Positions 17,943-26,455 of a stretch of 64,000 nucleotides of DNA are shown piece by piece. Made by a program: the position numbers and the translations under genes. The number at the start of each line of letters is the position of its first letter. The first letter of the stretch is position 1. Location: positions 186,001 through 250,000 of the forward strand of contig JBIKIQ010000002.1 of the NCBI GenBank assembly GCA_044361535.1, read 5' to 3'. The notes under the pieces were generated by a model. The model saw only the letters and a program-made list of their open reading frames with translations, made no database searches and was not told the DNA's origin. The DNA comes from UBA952 sp044361535. Lineage in GTDB: Bacteria; Bacteroidota; Bacteroidia; Flavobacteriales_D; Crocinitomicaceae.

Positions 17943-19305
17943 TTATAACTTGATTAGACATAGGTTTACCGTTGATTGTTCTCCCTAAAAGATCAACCCT
18001 TTCAACAACTTCTACTTTATTTTCAATTTCTGAAATTGATAATGAGCAAGGATTTTCAATACCTTGATAAGTAGCAAGTTGGTTTGTTGCTGATTGTTTC
18101 CGGTTTGAAATATAATCGTTAAAATTGGTAGTTACATGATTTCCAAATGTAGAATTAATAGCATTCGTGAAATCTTGATTCGTAAATCCATAATCTAATT
18201 CTTTGTATGTGTCGTCGTAAGCTGCCAATTCAATTAATTCTTGCTTTAGTTCTACTTGTGGGATTAAATTTTCTGTGAATATGTTTCCTAATGCTTCTTG
18301 CATGTAATAATTAAATCGATCCTTGAAATAAGGTACAGAAAATAGTCGTTGAATCAATGGACGATTACCCATATACCAGATGTTAATATTTCTTGTTGAC
18401 CAATCTTCTCCAAACCAATCAATACCGAATGTATTGTCCATATCATATTCGATGAATACAAATTTTCCATCGGATGGACGTTGGTATAAATAGTAATTAT
18501 TTTTATTGCCAGCATACCCATCCCAATGTCCTAGTAAGACTTCATAAACTAAGGTTTTTAAATATAAATCGACATCAAATACTTCTTGAATGGCACACGG
18601 GAAATTACTAGTAGTACTTGTATTCAATACTTCAATAAAGTGAATCAATCCTGAGTAGTCATTGAGCGTTTTATTTGTTTTTAGTTCGTAGACAGATGAG
18701 TACGTCAGGGGATTCGTTCCTTGGTAAGTTAAATCTGCTCCCCAAATACATTTATACAAATTTCCTCCATCGTCATTGATAAAACGCGATTGTAAAAACT
18801 CATCATCAATTGCTTCATTATTCAAATAAAGTCCTTTGTATTCATTATTGATAAACAACTTGACGTAACTACTTCTTGAGGCCGGTAACTGTGCTTGTTG
18901 TACGATTTTACCAGATAACCAGGCACGTAACTGGGATGGATCATTGTGATTACCCAATAAGTTCATATTATCAACATCAATGAATTTTTGACCAGCAACA
19001 AACTCATTAAAATCAATGTTAAAGGACTTTTTCCCAGCATTTCTAGATGTGTTCCCTCTAACACGAAAACCAACATTTGCAAGTGAAAGATTGAAATTAC
19101 TGCTCTGATATGAAAATTGAGCTAAAAACTCATGATCGGTATACAAACTGTCTCCCAACAATAAGTTAAGTTGTGTTGCAGGAAGAACAATGAAAATAGA
19201 TGCCACTTCATCTTGCAAAAAACCTTCATTATTAGCAGGATGAACAAGTTGTCCATTTCCACTATTTGAGAGAATCAAAATGAAAATAAAGAAAAACTGC
19301 CTCAT
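17893..19305 (-). CDS. CotH-like kinase-fold secreted protein
   Basis: A signal peptide (residues 1-19, ending NGQ) precedes a CotH domain. Characteristic segments are VGFRVRGNTSRNAGKKSFN (~78-96), the LLGNHNDPSQLR segment (~116-127), the GHWDGYAGNKNNYYLYQ segment (~259-275) and EYDMDNTFG (~286-294), matching the CotH nucleotide/metal-binding motifs. Spore-coat CotH phosphorylates proteins; bacterial secreted relatives are mostly uncharacterised. The C-terminus (DLLGRTINGKPMSNQVIIEI) looks like the second half of a type A sorting domain, so export by type IX is possible but not clear. It overlaps the upstream GH13 gene by ATGA and the downstream SusA-like gene by at least 35 bases, so it is firmly inside the starch operon. 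Its role there is unknown. Confidence 0.8.
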   Translation of the reverse strand: MRQFFFIFILILSNSGNGQLVHPANNEGFLQDEVASIFIVLPATQLNLLLGDSLYTDHEFLAQFSYQSSNFNLSLANVGFRVRGNTSRNAGKKSFNIDFNEFVAGQKFIDVDNMNLLGNHNDPSQLRAWLSGKIVQQAQLPASRSSYVKLFINNEYKGLYLNNEAIDDEFLQSRFINDDGGNLYKCIWGADLTYQGTNPLTYSSVYELKTNKTLNDYSGLIHFIEVLNTSTTSNFPCAIQEVFDVDLYLKTLVYEVLLGHWDGYAGNKNNYYLYQRPSDGKFVFIEYDMDNTFGIDWFGEDWSTRNINIWYMGNRPLIQRLFSVPYFKDRFNYYMQEALGNIFTENLIPQVELKQELIELAAYDDTYKELDYGFTNQDFTNAINSTFGNHVTTNFNDYISNRKQSATNQLATYQGIENPCSLSISEIENKVEVVERVDLLGRTINGKPMSNQVIIEILSNGKSRKTLFMD

Positions 19306-22079
19306 GGAGCAATATTCAATTGGGCAGTTTGAATGTTATTGCCTTGAATTACTAATACTGAATAAGTACCCGCAGAAATGCCATTCAGATTAAGTTTTTC
19401 TGTGTTTTCTCCACACAAAACAGGCATTTTTTTCTCAAATATCGTTTTTCCTTGCGTATCGATAACAACAATCTGAACAGCGCTAGTAGAATTTGATTTA
19501 AAACTAACCGAAACTCCCTCCTTACTAGGATTTGGATAAAGAATTAACGATTCCTCCTCAATTACTAACTCATCCAATGATACAGGCGCATCAGTTATTT
19601 CTGGTTGTTCAAGTCGTACATCGGTATAAACGCGATACTCGCCAGGAGTCATGTTTAAAACGGCATTTACATCAGATACAACAATGCTATCTCCCGTAAA
19701 GTACTCATACCATGTTCCAGTATGATGAAAAGAAGGTGTTGCATCTTGATTATTCACGCTAAAATTTGTTAGAACCACTGCATTCATAGACGGATCATTC
19801 AGTTTCATCCGCTTAACAGCCCCAGAAAGCATATAGTTAAAATTGAGTGAAGTGAATGTACTGTATGTATTTCGTAAATGCATCATTGCCGCATAAACAT
19901 CGTACAATTGTTTTCTGCGAGCTTCTGTAAAATAATTCCATAAAATGGGTTTATTACATACTCTACAAGGGTAATCAATAGAAATGTCATAACCTACCTC
20001 TCCAAATTGCCAAATCATTCTTGGACCAGGCTGAGAAAAGAATATTACAGCCGCAGTTTGCATTCTTCCAAGTGCAATATATTCATCTTTCGTATTATGA
20101 TTTGGATTGGCAGAACTTCCAAAAGTTATATTTTTATACATTAAACGCTCCTCGTCGTGGCTTTCCATATAGGTCACTAAATGCGGAACTGTCCAAGTTC
20201 GAGAAGTGTAAATCCCATTACTAATATTTGAAGTAGATGTATAGCCCATTGTGGCATCGTTGTACGAATGAGTAAGATTACCCCAAAGCATCATGCCATA
20301 TTCTGCTAATTGTTTTTCTTCTGCATTATCACACCAATGTTCAAGAATTACATAAGCGTTTGGTTTGACAGACCAAATGGAATCAGCCATGCGTTTTAAA
20401 ATATTGATTCGATCATTGCTAAAGCCATTTGCATTATTAATGAATCCTTTTGTATAGTCGAATCGAAATCCATCTACCTTATATTCTTCTAGCCAGAAAC
20501 TATTTATTCTATCAATATAGTCTTTTGTAGCTTGTTGTGTATGATCAAAATCATAGCCCCAGCAATAGGGTTCGTGTGGACAAATAGCATTAAACCAAGG
20601 GCTATTGGCAGCAGGTCTATTATTTATCGCGTCCCAATACATATTTACCATTGGATTTTGACCAAAAGCATGATTTAAAACCATATCCACAATAACCGCA
20701 ATTCCACGTCCATGACAAGAATCAACAAACTCCTTGAATTTTTGAGGAGTACCGTAATATTTATCCAATGCCATGTGAAATGAAGGATTGTATCCCCAAC
20801 TTTCGTTATTTTCAAATTCGCCCGGAGGCATTAATTCAATCGCGTTAATCCCCAATTTATCGAGGTAATCGAGTGTGTCGATCAAGGTTTGGTAATTTCT
20901 TTTTTGAACAAAATCTCGCACCAATAATTCATAAATCAATAAATCTTTATTTGCAGGAGCAGTAAAATTTGTATTTTGCCAATTGTAGGCAGGTGCGCCA
21001 GGATGCATGACAGTTACAAATCCTGTAGTTAATCCCGTTGGGTAAGGGTGAGGATTTGGATTAGTTAATGCTCCTATTGCAGCGTCATTATTTTTATCTA
21101 GAACCAATGGACTGAGTGGATCAGCCAATTTTAAATTTCCATCAATTAAATACTGATAGCCATAACGTTGACCCGGTGTTAGCCCATCGATTGTTAGCCA
21201 CCAGGTTGTTGAATCTAAGGATAAATTCATGTAGTAATTCGCTGATGGAACCCATTGATTAAAATCACCAATAACATAAACGTGTTCCTTTTCTGGAGCA
21301 TATAAACGTAAAACAACAGTTGAATCATTGATATAGTTGATTCCATTTTTTGTCCCTAAAGGAGGGTCAATTAAGACAATCGAAGGATTAACAGTATAAT
21401 AGACGCTGTCTTCCACGATTTCAGTTCCATTATCTGCAACTAATTTAATAAGGTGGGTACCTTGCGTAGTTGCTGTTATAGTGTAGTTTAAAATTGTTGA
21501 AGCACTTGTGGTAGTTAATAGCTGACCATCTTCATACAAGGATAATGTACATGCTTGACTGGATTGACCATTAATTGAAAGTGTTTCCCAAATATTTAAA
21601 ATGGTTGAATTGTTATTTGGACTGAAAAGTTGTGCTTGTAACCCACTTCCAGATTGAACTAAATCGTAATAAATATCTGAGCCATCTGTTTCTCTACCTA
21701 CAATTGAACCGTTTGCAGTTCGAAATACAAAAGCTAATTTTAATACAGTAACTGTTCCGGGCACTGTATAAAACTGGTCAATATCTATCGTTATTTGATG
21801 CTTATTATTTCCAATATTAGTCATGGCAACATCTGGATCGGCAGTACCCCATGTTCCCTGAACGTATTGCCAATTGGTAGGTGAAGTACTTGTTGACGTA
21901 ATCAATCCTGTATGACAATAAATTTGACTTTGGTTAATCAGCGCCGCATTTCCTAGTGTTGCATCATACGTAATGGTCACAACATCGTTAACCGTTGGGA
22001 ATGCTGGATTAACTGTAAGTAATTGTGATTTAGCCAAGAATGTCAAACAAATTGAAAAAACTAAGATTGAATACTTCAT
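19302..22079 (-). CDS. Large secreted multidomain GH13 enzyme with type IX sorting domain
   Basis: After a signal peptide (residues 1-18) come two beta domains (~20-140 and ~148-232), a CBM48/E-set-like domain (~238-340, VYVIGDFNQWVPSANYYMN) and a GH13 barrel (~375-760). Region I is DMVLNH (465-470), nucleophile Asp541 is in DGFRFDYTKGF, acid/base Glu580 in YVILEHWCD, and His641-Asp642 in MESHDEER. The CBM48-type domain suggests action on branched glucan or amylopectin (pullulanase- or branching-enzyme-like order), though specificity is not certain. The C-terminal ~75 residues (LILYPNPSKEGVSVSF onward) are a type A sorting domain. It is the second gene of the minus-strand operon, after a terminator-like hairpin. 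Confidence 0.9.
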   Translation of the reverse strand: MKYSILVFSICLTFLAKSQLLTVNPAFPTVNDVVTITYDATLGNAALINQSQIYCHTGLITSTSTSPTNWQYVQGTWGTADPDVAMTNIGNNKHQITIDIDQFYTVPGTVTVLKLAFVFRTANGSIVGRETDGSDIYYDLVQSGSGLQAQLFSPNNNSTILNIWETLSINGQSSQACTLSLYEDGQLLTTTSASTILNYTITATTQGTHLIKLVADNGTEIVEDSVYYTVNPSIVLIDPPLGTKNGINYINDSTVVLRLYAPEKEHVYVIGDFNQWVPSANYYMNLSLDSTTWWLTIDGLTPGQRYGYQYLIDGNLKLADPLSPLVLDKNNDAAIGALTNPNPHPYPTGLTTGFVTVMHPGAPAYNWQNTNFTAPANKDLLIYELLVRDFVQKRNYQTLIDTLDYLDKLGINAIELMPPGEFENNESWGYNPSFHMALDKYYGTPQKFKEFVDSCHGRGIAVIVDMVLNHAFGQNPMVNMYWDAINNRPAANSPWFNAICPHEPYCWGYDFDHTQQATKDYIDRINSFWLEEYKVDGFRFDYTKGFINNANGFSNDRINILKRMADSIWSVKPNAYVILEHWCDNAEEKQLAEYGMMLWGNLTHSYNDATMGYTSTSNISNGIYTSRTWTVPHLVTYMESHDEERLMYKNITFGSSANPNHNTKDEYIALGRMQTAAVIFFSQPGPRMIWQFGEVGYDISIDYPCRVCNKPILWNYFTEARRKQLYDVYAAMMHLRNTYSTFTSLNFNYMLSGAVKRMKLNDPSMNAVVLTNFSVNNQDATPSFHHTGTWYEYFTGDSIVVSDVNAVLNMTPGEYRVYTDVRLEQPEITDAPVSLDELVIEEESLILYPNPSKEGVSVSFKSNSTSAVQIVVIDTQGKTIFEKKMPVLCGENTEKLNLNGISAGTYSVLVIQGNNIQTAQLNIAP

Positions 22080-22093
22080 AATTTTTTGTATTT

Positions 22094-22127
22094 ATAAAAA
22101 AGGCCTAAGTTTTTCAACCTAGGCCTT
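22094..22127 (-). terminator. Hairpin with T tract between SusE-like gene and GH13 gene
   Basis: TAGGCCTT and AAGGCCTA (22120-22127 and 22100-22107) form a perfect 8-bp stem, extended by a G-C pair beyond one mismatch, and are followed on the minus strand by a run of seven T. It looks like an intrinsic terminator after the SusE-like gene. The next gene begins only 14 bases beyond it, so it may act as a partial terminator that lowers expression of the enzymes relative to the binding protein. Confidence 0.75.
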
Positions 22128-22145
22128 CTCTGACTTAAAATTAAA

Positions 22146-23294
22146 TTATTTTTTAATCAATTTACCAGAACCAACTTTGTTTCCTGATTTAAGTTGATAA
22201 AAGTAAGTTCCTGTTGCAAAAGTGCTTATGTTTACAGTGTTACTAGTAGTTTTCATCATTACTTTTCCGGTTAAGTCTGTAATGATAACTTCAAAATCCT
22301 TAACGTCAGCAACAAATGTAATAATGTCTTCAGCAGGAACTGGATAAGCAGAAGCGTTAAACTTCTCTAAATCTTTAATTCCTAATCCTGGCTCAACTGA
22401 ACCACCAAAGCTAAATTGACCTGTGTAACGGTTGAAAGAGATTGTATCATATGTGCCAGCAGCAACTGCGATATCTGGACCATTTACAAATGCTGTATCA
22501 GCAGGGAAGTCAGCAGGACCACCCCAATTCAAAGCCCATCCACTGTTTGCTCTAAATTTAGCAACACCATCACCAATTGTATAGTTATACAAATAATGAG
22601 TGATACCACCATCTGTAGATTCCATTGGAACATCAACAGACCAATCGAATGGAGGAATTGCTGAACCAATCAATCCAACAGGTACTTGTTGGAAATTGTA
22701 AGCAAGCGTATTTTTGTTGAATGCAATGTTGTAGTATCCAACAGTTAATGGAATGTCGTTACCATTTACGGTTGCTGTTCCAGCAGGAAATGCATTTCCA
22801 CCCCAGTTTGCAGCTGTTGGTGTTGTTCTCTGGAATTTAACATTTGGCGCAACAAAAAATTGATCAGTATACACGTAGTCAATACCGTCTAAGGTTGCCA
22901 TTGGTACTACTGCTGCATAAGCATTAAATCCTCCAAGAAATCCAATTTCATCAAATCCTGTAGAAACAGACGTAAAGCTGTAATCTCCTGTAGAAATATC
23001 AAAAGTAATGTCATAAGTTCCAGCTGGTACAGGAATGTTAGACCCACCTTGAATACCAACTCCTGCAGGGAAAGCAGCATCACCCCAATTGATAGCCCAA
23101 TCGGCATCTTGTCTGAATTTCACGCCGCCAGTTACAGTGATTGTGTAACCTGTAAGTGTGTAGGTCACGTTATCTGAAGTATTCATTACTTCGTCCGTAG
23201 ACCAATTAGTAAAATCTCCGATCATCCCAATGGATTGAGCGAAAGTTAGCGTTCCAAAAGTCAACGCTGAAATTAAAGTAAACAGTTTTTTCAT
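22146..23294 (-). CDS. Three-module SusE/SusF-like secreted starch-binding protein with type IX sorting domain
   Basis: A signal peptide (residues 1-19) is followed by three related ~90-residue modules (~20-112, ~115-200, ~202-297). Each carries an NWG-x(3-4)-FPAG-like or FPAD segment (AINWGDAAFPAGVG; AANWGGNAFPAGTA; ALNWGGPADFPAD) and a closing Gly-Tyr-x-Ile-x-Phe-Asn strand, as in SusE/SusF starch-binding domains. The last ~70 residues (SAYPVPAEDIITFVADVKDF onward, ending GSGKLIKK) form a type A type IX sorting domain. Classic SusE and SusF are surface lipoproteins; here no lipobox exists, so attachment by type IX is inferred. The aromatic residues would bind starch. It is first in the operon, with its own promoter and an operator-like palindrome. 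Confidence 0.85.
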   Translation of the reverse strand: MKKLFTLISALTFGTLTFAQSIGMIGDFTNWSTDEVMNTSDNVTYTLTGYTITVTGGVKFRQDADWAINWGDAAFPAGVGIQGGSNIPVPAGTYDITFDISTGDYSFTSVSTGFDEIGFLGGFNAYAAVVPMATLDGIDYVYTDQFFVAPNVKFQRTTPTAANWGGNAFPAGTATVNGNDIPLTVGYYNIAFNKNTLAYNFQQVPVGLIGSAIPPFDWSVDVPMESTDGGITHYLYNYTIGDGVAKFRANSGWALNWGGPADFPADTAFVNGPDIAVAAGTYDTISFNRYTGQFSFGGSVEPGLGIKDLEKFNASAYPVPAEDIITFVADVKDFEVIITDLTGKVMMKTTSNTVNISTFATGTYFYQLKSGNKVGSGKLIKK

Positions 23295-23322
23295 AGAGTT
23301 AAAAATTTAAGTAAATAACTTA

Positions 23323-23337
23323 GTGTCATATTGACCC
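23323..23337. promoter_or_regulatory. Candidate operator 3 (GTGTCA-N3-TGACCC) at the SusE-like promoter
   Basis: GTGTCATATTGACCC keeps five of six palindromic positions at the inner half-sites (TGTCA/TGACC). It directly abuts the -7 box of the SusE-like promoter on its downstream side, near the expected transcription start, a position suited to repression. Confidence 0.5.
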
Positions 23338-23367
23338 AAAATTAATGATAAAAATTATTTTTACAAA
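23337..23367 (-). promoter_or_regulatory. Promoter of the SusE-like/GH13/CotH/SusA-like operon
   Basis: On the minus strand TTTG (23364-23367), a 19-base spacer and TAATTTTG (23337-23344) match the Bacteroidota promoter consensus exactly. The start codon is 42 bases downstream. Confidence 0.7.
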
Positions 23368-23437
23368 CTTTTGAACCAATTATTCTACATTTTTAGACAA
23401 TTAATTCTAAAAAAAGTTTGGTTTAAACAAGTAATTT

Positions 23438-24283
23438 TTAATTTTTTGCGTGTTCCAAGTGATAGTTTGCCAATGCTTCAATTGGTCTTCGTATAATTTG
23501 TCCTAAACGCAATCCTTTTCTTGAACAGGCAGCCTCAAGTTCATCCCCTAATAATGCGGAAATTGATCCAACAAATGAAATTTCTACATCTTTACATGTA
23601 GGGTAACACATTACATGATTTTCTATAAATAAATCAAATCCTTTCTGAATTAACTTTTGTGAATAGTCTAAGTTTTTATTGTTTATCAAAATGGGACTTA
23701 ACGATGCCAAAAATACATTGGCATTGGGTTCCATATATACATTTTTAAAAATTGCATCCTTGGACAATCCCCGTTCTATGATTTCTTCCACCATGGGTTC
23801 AGGTAATTTATTGTATAAAAAATCAGAAAGCATCTGTTTTCCGAAAAAACTACCGCTACCCTCATCTCCTAAAATATATCCTAGAGCAGGAACAACTTCA
23901 CTTAGTTTCTTCCCGTCAAAAAACACAGAATTTGATCCTGTTCCTAGTATACAGGCAATGACATCATTTCCTCTGTAAACAGATAATCCTGCAGCAGACA
24001 AATCATGATCAACAGAAATAGAAGCGCTTTTGAATACAGATTGAAGTCCTGATTTTATTGTGTTTTGAAGCTCGTTAGATGAACACCCAGCGCCATAAAA
24101 ATAAATTTCACCATTTTTATCGAACCAATTCCTAAGGAATGAGTCATTTTCTAAATTTTCGCTCACATACTCTGATGAATGAAAAAATGGATTAAATCCC
24201 ATTGTGTGGTGTTGAAATCGCTGATTTTCATCAATTATAAGCCAATCTGCTTTGGTCGAACCACTCTCAATAATTGTTATCAT
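23438..24283 (-). CDS. BadF/BadG-family sugar kinase (GlcNAc kinase-like), possible glucokinase
   Basis: The protein belongs to the ASKHA ATPase superfamily, in the group usually called N-acetylglucosamine kinase in Bacteroidota. Phosphate-1 motif ESGSTKADWLI is at the N-terminus, phosphate-2 motif CILGTGSNSVFFDG in the middle, and GDEGSGSFFGKQML beyond it. I chose ATG at 24283 (281 residues) because the ATPase strand starts at once; an ATG at 24325 would add a 14-residue tail that runs into the operator region. It is divergent from the Entner-Doudoroff operon. Maltose phosphorylase releases free glucose and no other glucose kinase is seen here, so a glucokinase role is plausible but inferred; hexosamine kinase activity is the main alternative. 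Confidence 0.8.
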   Translation of the reverse strand: MITIIESGSTKADWLIIDENQRFQHHTMGFNPFFHSSEYVSENLENDSFLRNWFDKNGEIYFYGAGCSSNELQNTIKSGLQSVFKSASISVDHDLSAAGLSVYRGNDVIACILGTGSNSVFFDGKKLSEVVPALGYILGDEGSGSFFGKQMLSDFLYNKLPEPMVEEIIERGLSKDAIFKNVYMEPNANVFLASLSPILINNKNLDYSQKLIQKGFDLFIENHVMCYPTCKDVEISFVGSISALLGDELEAACSRKGLRLGQIIRRPIEALANYHLEHAKN

Positions 24284-24318
24284 TTCTAAAATTTTACGCA
24301 AGATACAAAAAAAAGTTA

Positions 24319-24333
24319 GTGTCATTTAAACAT
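24319..24333. promoter_or_regulatory. Candidate operator 4 (degenerate) between kinase and zwf
   Basis: GTGTCATTTAAACAT shares the full left half-site and spacer with operators 1-3, and the flanking TTA with operator 3, but its right half-site is AAACAT. It lies just upstream of the zwf -7 box. It is the weakest member of the set. Confidence 0.35.
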
Positions 24334-24340
24334 TAAGTAT

Positions 24341-24348
24341 TAAATTTG
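24341..24348 (+). promoter_or_regulatory. zwf promoter -7 box
   Basis: TAAATTTG matches TAnnTTTG and lies 11 bases before the zwf ATG, giving a very short leader. A -33 TTTG is not seen at the usual distance (TTAG at 24316-24319), so the promoter may need an activator or be weak. Confidence 0.45.
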
Positions 24349-24359
24349 GTTAATTAATT

Positions 24360-25805
24360 ATGGAAAAGTTAAAAATTAAGTCATTCAACCTCGTGATTTT
24401 CGGAGGTGATGGCGATTTGTCAAAACGAAAAATACTTCCAGCCCTTTATCAAAGATTTGTCGACGGTCAGATTAATACAAACTTTAAAATAGTTTGCATA
24501 CGACGGAAAGAAACAACTATTGATTTTTTTGATGAATTAAAGGCCTTTATACCTGGGAATGAGGATGAAAAGAAAAGTTTTTATCCAAAATTTACAGCGG
24601 GTATTCAACTTATTACAATTCCAGATGCTTCTTTAAAATCTTATATAGAACTTAAAACTGTCATTCAAGCTAATCCTGATTGGCAAAAGGTATTTTATTT
24701 TTCAGTCCCATCTTCAGCATATGGTGAAATATGCAATGCGTTAAAAGCATCTGAATTAATAGACAAGAAAAGTAAAGTTGTTCTGGAAAAGCCCTTAGGT
24801 TTTGACTTGAGTTCAAGCAAAAAAATTAACGATACAATATCGACCTGTTTCAGTGAAGACCAAATTTTTCGTATTGATCATTATTTAGGAAAGGAAACAG
24901 TACAAAATTTAATGGTTCTTCGATTTGCAAACCATTTATTTGAAAAAGCTTGGAACAAAGAAAATATCGAAAACATTCAGATAACAGTTTCAGAAAGTCT
25001 TGGTGTAGAGGCACGTGCTGGCTATTATGATAAAACAGGAGCCCTTTTGGATATGGTTCAAAACCATTTGTTGCAATTGCTTTGTTTGGTTTGTATGGAG
25101 CCGCCTGCAAGTTTGGATGCAAATGCTGTCCGCAATGAAAAATTGAAAGTTCTTCAATCTTTGAGACTATTCTCAAAGGATACATTAACGGATAAAGTTG
25201 TTCGAGGTCAATACACACGAGGTACAGTAGGTGAAACACAAGTAAATTCTTATCTTGAAGACATCGAGCAATATAAATCAGATACAGAAACCTTTGTAGC
25301 AATCAAAGCATACATTGATAATTGGAGGTGGAAAGGTACTCCAATCTATTTGAGAACTGGTAAACGTATGAAAAAACGGTATTCTGATATCGTTATAACA
25401 TTTAAAGAAATTGCACACAATATTTTTCCTGATTCGCAATACCCTTTGCAAAATAAATTAATTATTCGTTTGCAACCAGAAGAGCGAATTGAGTTAGTGC
25501 AATTAAGTAAAATTCCTGGTCCTGGTGGGTATAGATTTAAACCTATTTCTTTAAAATTAGATTTTGTAGATTCTTTCGATGAACGAATGCCGGATGCATA
25601 TGAACGTCTTTTAATAGATGTCCTTCGTGGGAATCAGACCTTATTTATGCGATATGATGAGCTTGAGGCTGCTTGGCAATGGATAGAATCAATTACTGAC
25701 AATTGGAAAGACATTATACCTTTAACCTTGTATGAATCTGGAACATGGGGGCCGGGTGATCAAATTTTAGACGGCGGAGCGCAATGGCAAACGAAATATA
25801 CCTAA
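24360..25805 (+). CDS. zwf: Glucose-6-phosphate 1-dehydrogenase
   Basis: It oxidises glucose-6-phosphate to 6-phosphogluconolactone with NAD(P)+. The N-terminal dinucleotide motif reads FGGDGDLSKRKILPALY (the usual motif is GxxGDLxxRKL), and the substrate/catalytic motif is RIDHYLGKETVQNLM. C-terminal residues include YLRTGKRMKKR. The 481-residue length is normal. It opens the zwf-pgl-edd-eda-gap cluster and overlaps pgl by 22 bases. The absence of gnd (6-phosphogluconate dehydrogenase) here and the presence of edd/eda point to the Entner-Doudoroff route rather than the oxidative pentose phosphate route for this operon. Confidence 0.96.
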   Translation: MEKLKIKSFNLVIFGGDGDLSKRKILPALYQRFVDGQINTNFKIVCIRRKETTIDFFDELKAFIPGNEDEKKSFYPKFTAGIQLITIPDASLKSYIELKTVIQANPDWQKVFYFSVPSSAYGEICNALKASELIDKKSKVVLEKPLGFDLSSSKKINDTISTCFSEDQIFRIDHYLGKETVQNLMVLRFANHLFEKAWNKENIENIQITVSESLGVEARAGYYDKTGALLDMVQNHLLQLLCLVCMEPPASLDANAVRNEKLKVLQSLRLFSKDTLTDKVVRGQYTRGTVGETQVNSYLEDIEQYKSDTETFVAIKAYIDNWRWKGTPIYLRTGKRMKKRYSDIVITFKEIAHNIFPDSQYPLQNKLIIRLQPEERIELVQLSKIPGPGGYRFKPISLKLDFVDSFDERMPDAYERLLIDVLRGNQTLFMRYDELEAAWQWIESITDNWKDIIPLTLYESGTWGPGDQILDGGAQWQTKYT

Positions 25806-26455
25806 ACGAGTTTTTAACTAAGGAAGAACTTTTTGAAAATTGTTCTGAATCCGTTTTAAAGGAAATTCAGAATTCAGTTTTGGAGAAAAACACATGCAAT
25901 GTTCTTTTGTCAGGTGGAAGCACCCCAGAGCCGCTGTATAAATTGTTTGCTAAAAATAAAGATTTAGTTACTCAAGTTCAATGGGGTTTGGTTGATGAAC
26001 GCTTTATTGAAACAACGAGTGATTATTCAAATGAAAAAATGATACAAAATGCCTTGGGGAATCAAGCAACTGTATTTGGAATGGTATCTGACAGCACTGA
26101 TTATCATTCAAATTTGATTAAAATCAATAAAAGCTATAATTCATTTATTGATCAAACTGATATTTCTATTTTAGGGATGGGAGGAGATGGACATTTTGCT
26201 TCCTTATTTCCCGGTGATGAGAGCAGTGAAAAAGTATTGGATTCAAATGAAAAAGCTATTTTTAACACAAATGCTCCATCTTTTCCAGAGGAACGGATTA
26301 CCTGTAGTTTCCAACTGATTCTTGAAAGTAAAAGCATTTACCTTATCATAATCGGTAAAACTAAAAAGGATATTTTATGTAATGATGAACTGGATCTCCC
26401 AATACATAAATTACTAGCAAAGAGAAACGATATAAAAATTTACTATGCAGATTAA
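25784..26455 (+). CDS. pgl: 6-phosphogluconolactonase
   Basis: It hydrolyses 6-phosphogluconolactone to 6-phosphogluconate. The NagB/DevB-type fold is shown by LLSGGSTPEPLYKLF near the N-terminus, VQWGLVDERFI, and ILGMGGDGHFASLFPG in the middle. The 223-residue length fits the DevB family. Its ATG lies inside zwf (22-base overlap) and its end overlaps edd by 11 bases, so the three are translationally coupled. Confidence 0.94.
   Translation: MANEIYLNEFLTKEELFENCSESVLKEIQNSVLEKNTCNVLLSGGSTPEPLYKLFAKNKDLVTQVQWGLVDERFIETTSDYSNEKMIQNALGNQATVFGMVSDSTDYHSNLIKINKSYNSFIDQTDISILGMGGDGHFASLFPGDESSEKVLDSNEKAIFNTNAPSFPEERITCSFQLILESKSIYLIIIGKTKKDILCNDELDLPIHKLLAKRNDIKIYYAD

Noticed and set aside
13433..24283. 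Horizontal transfer of the starch locus
   Set aside because: No integrase, IS, tRNA boundary or clear composition break is seen; base and codon use look like the ribosomal region.
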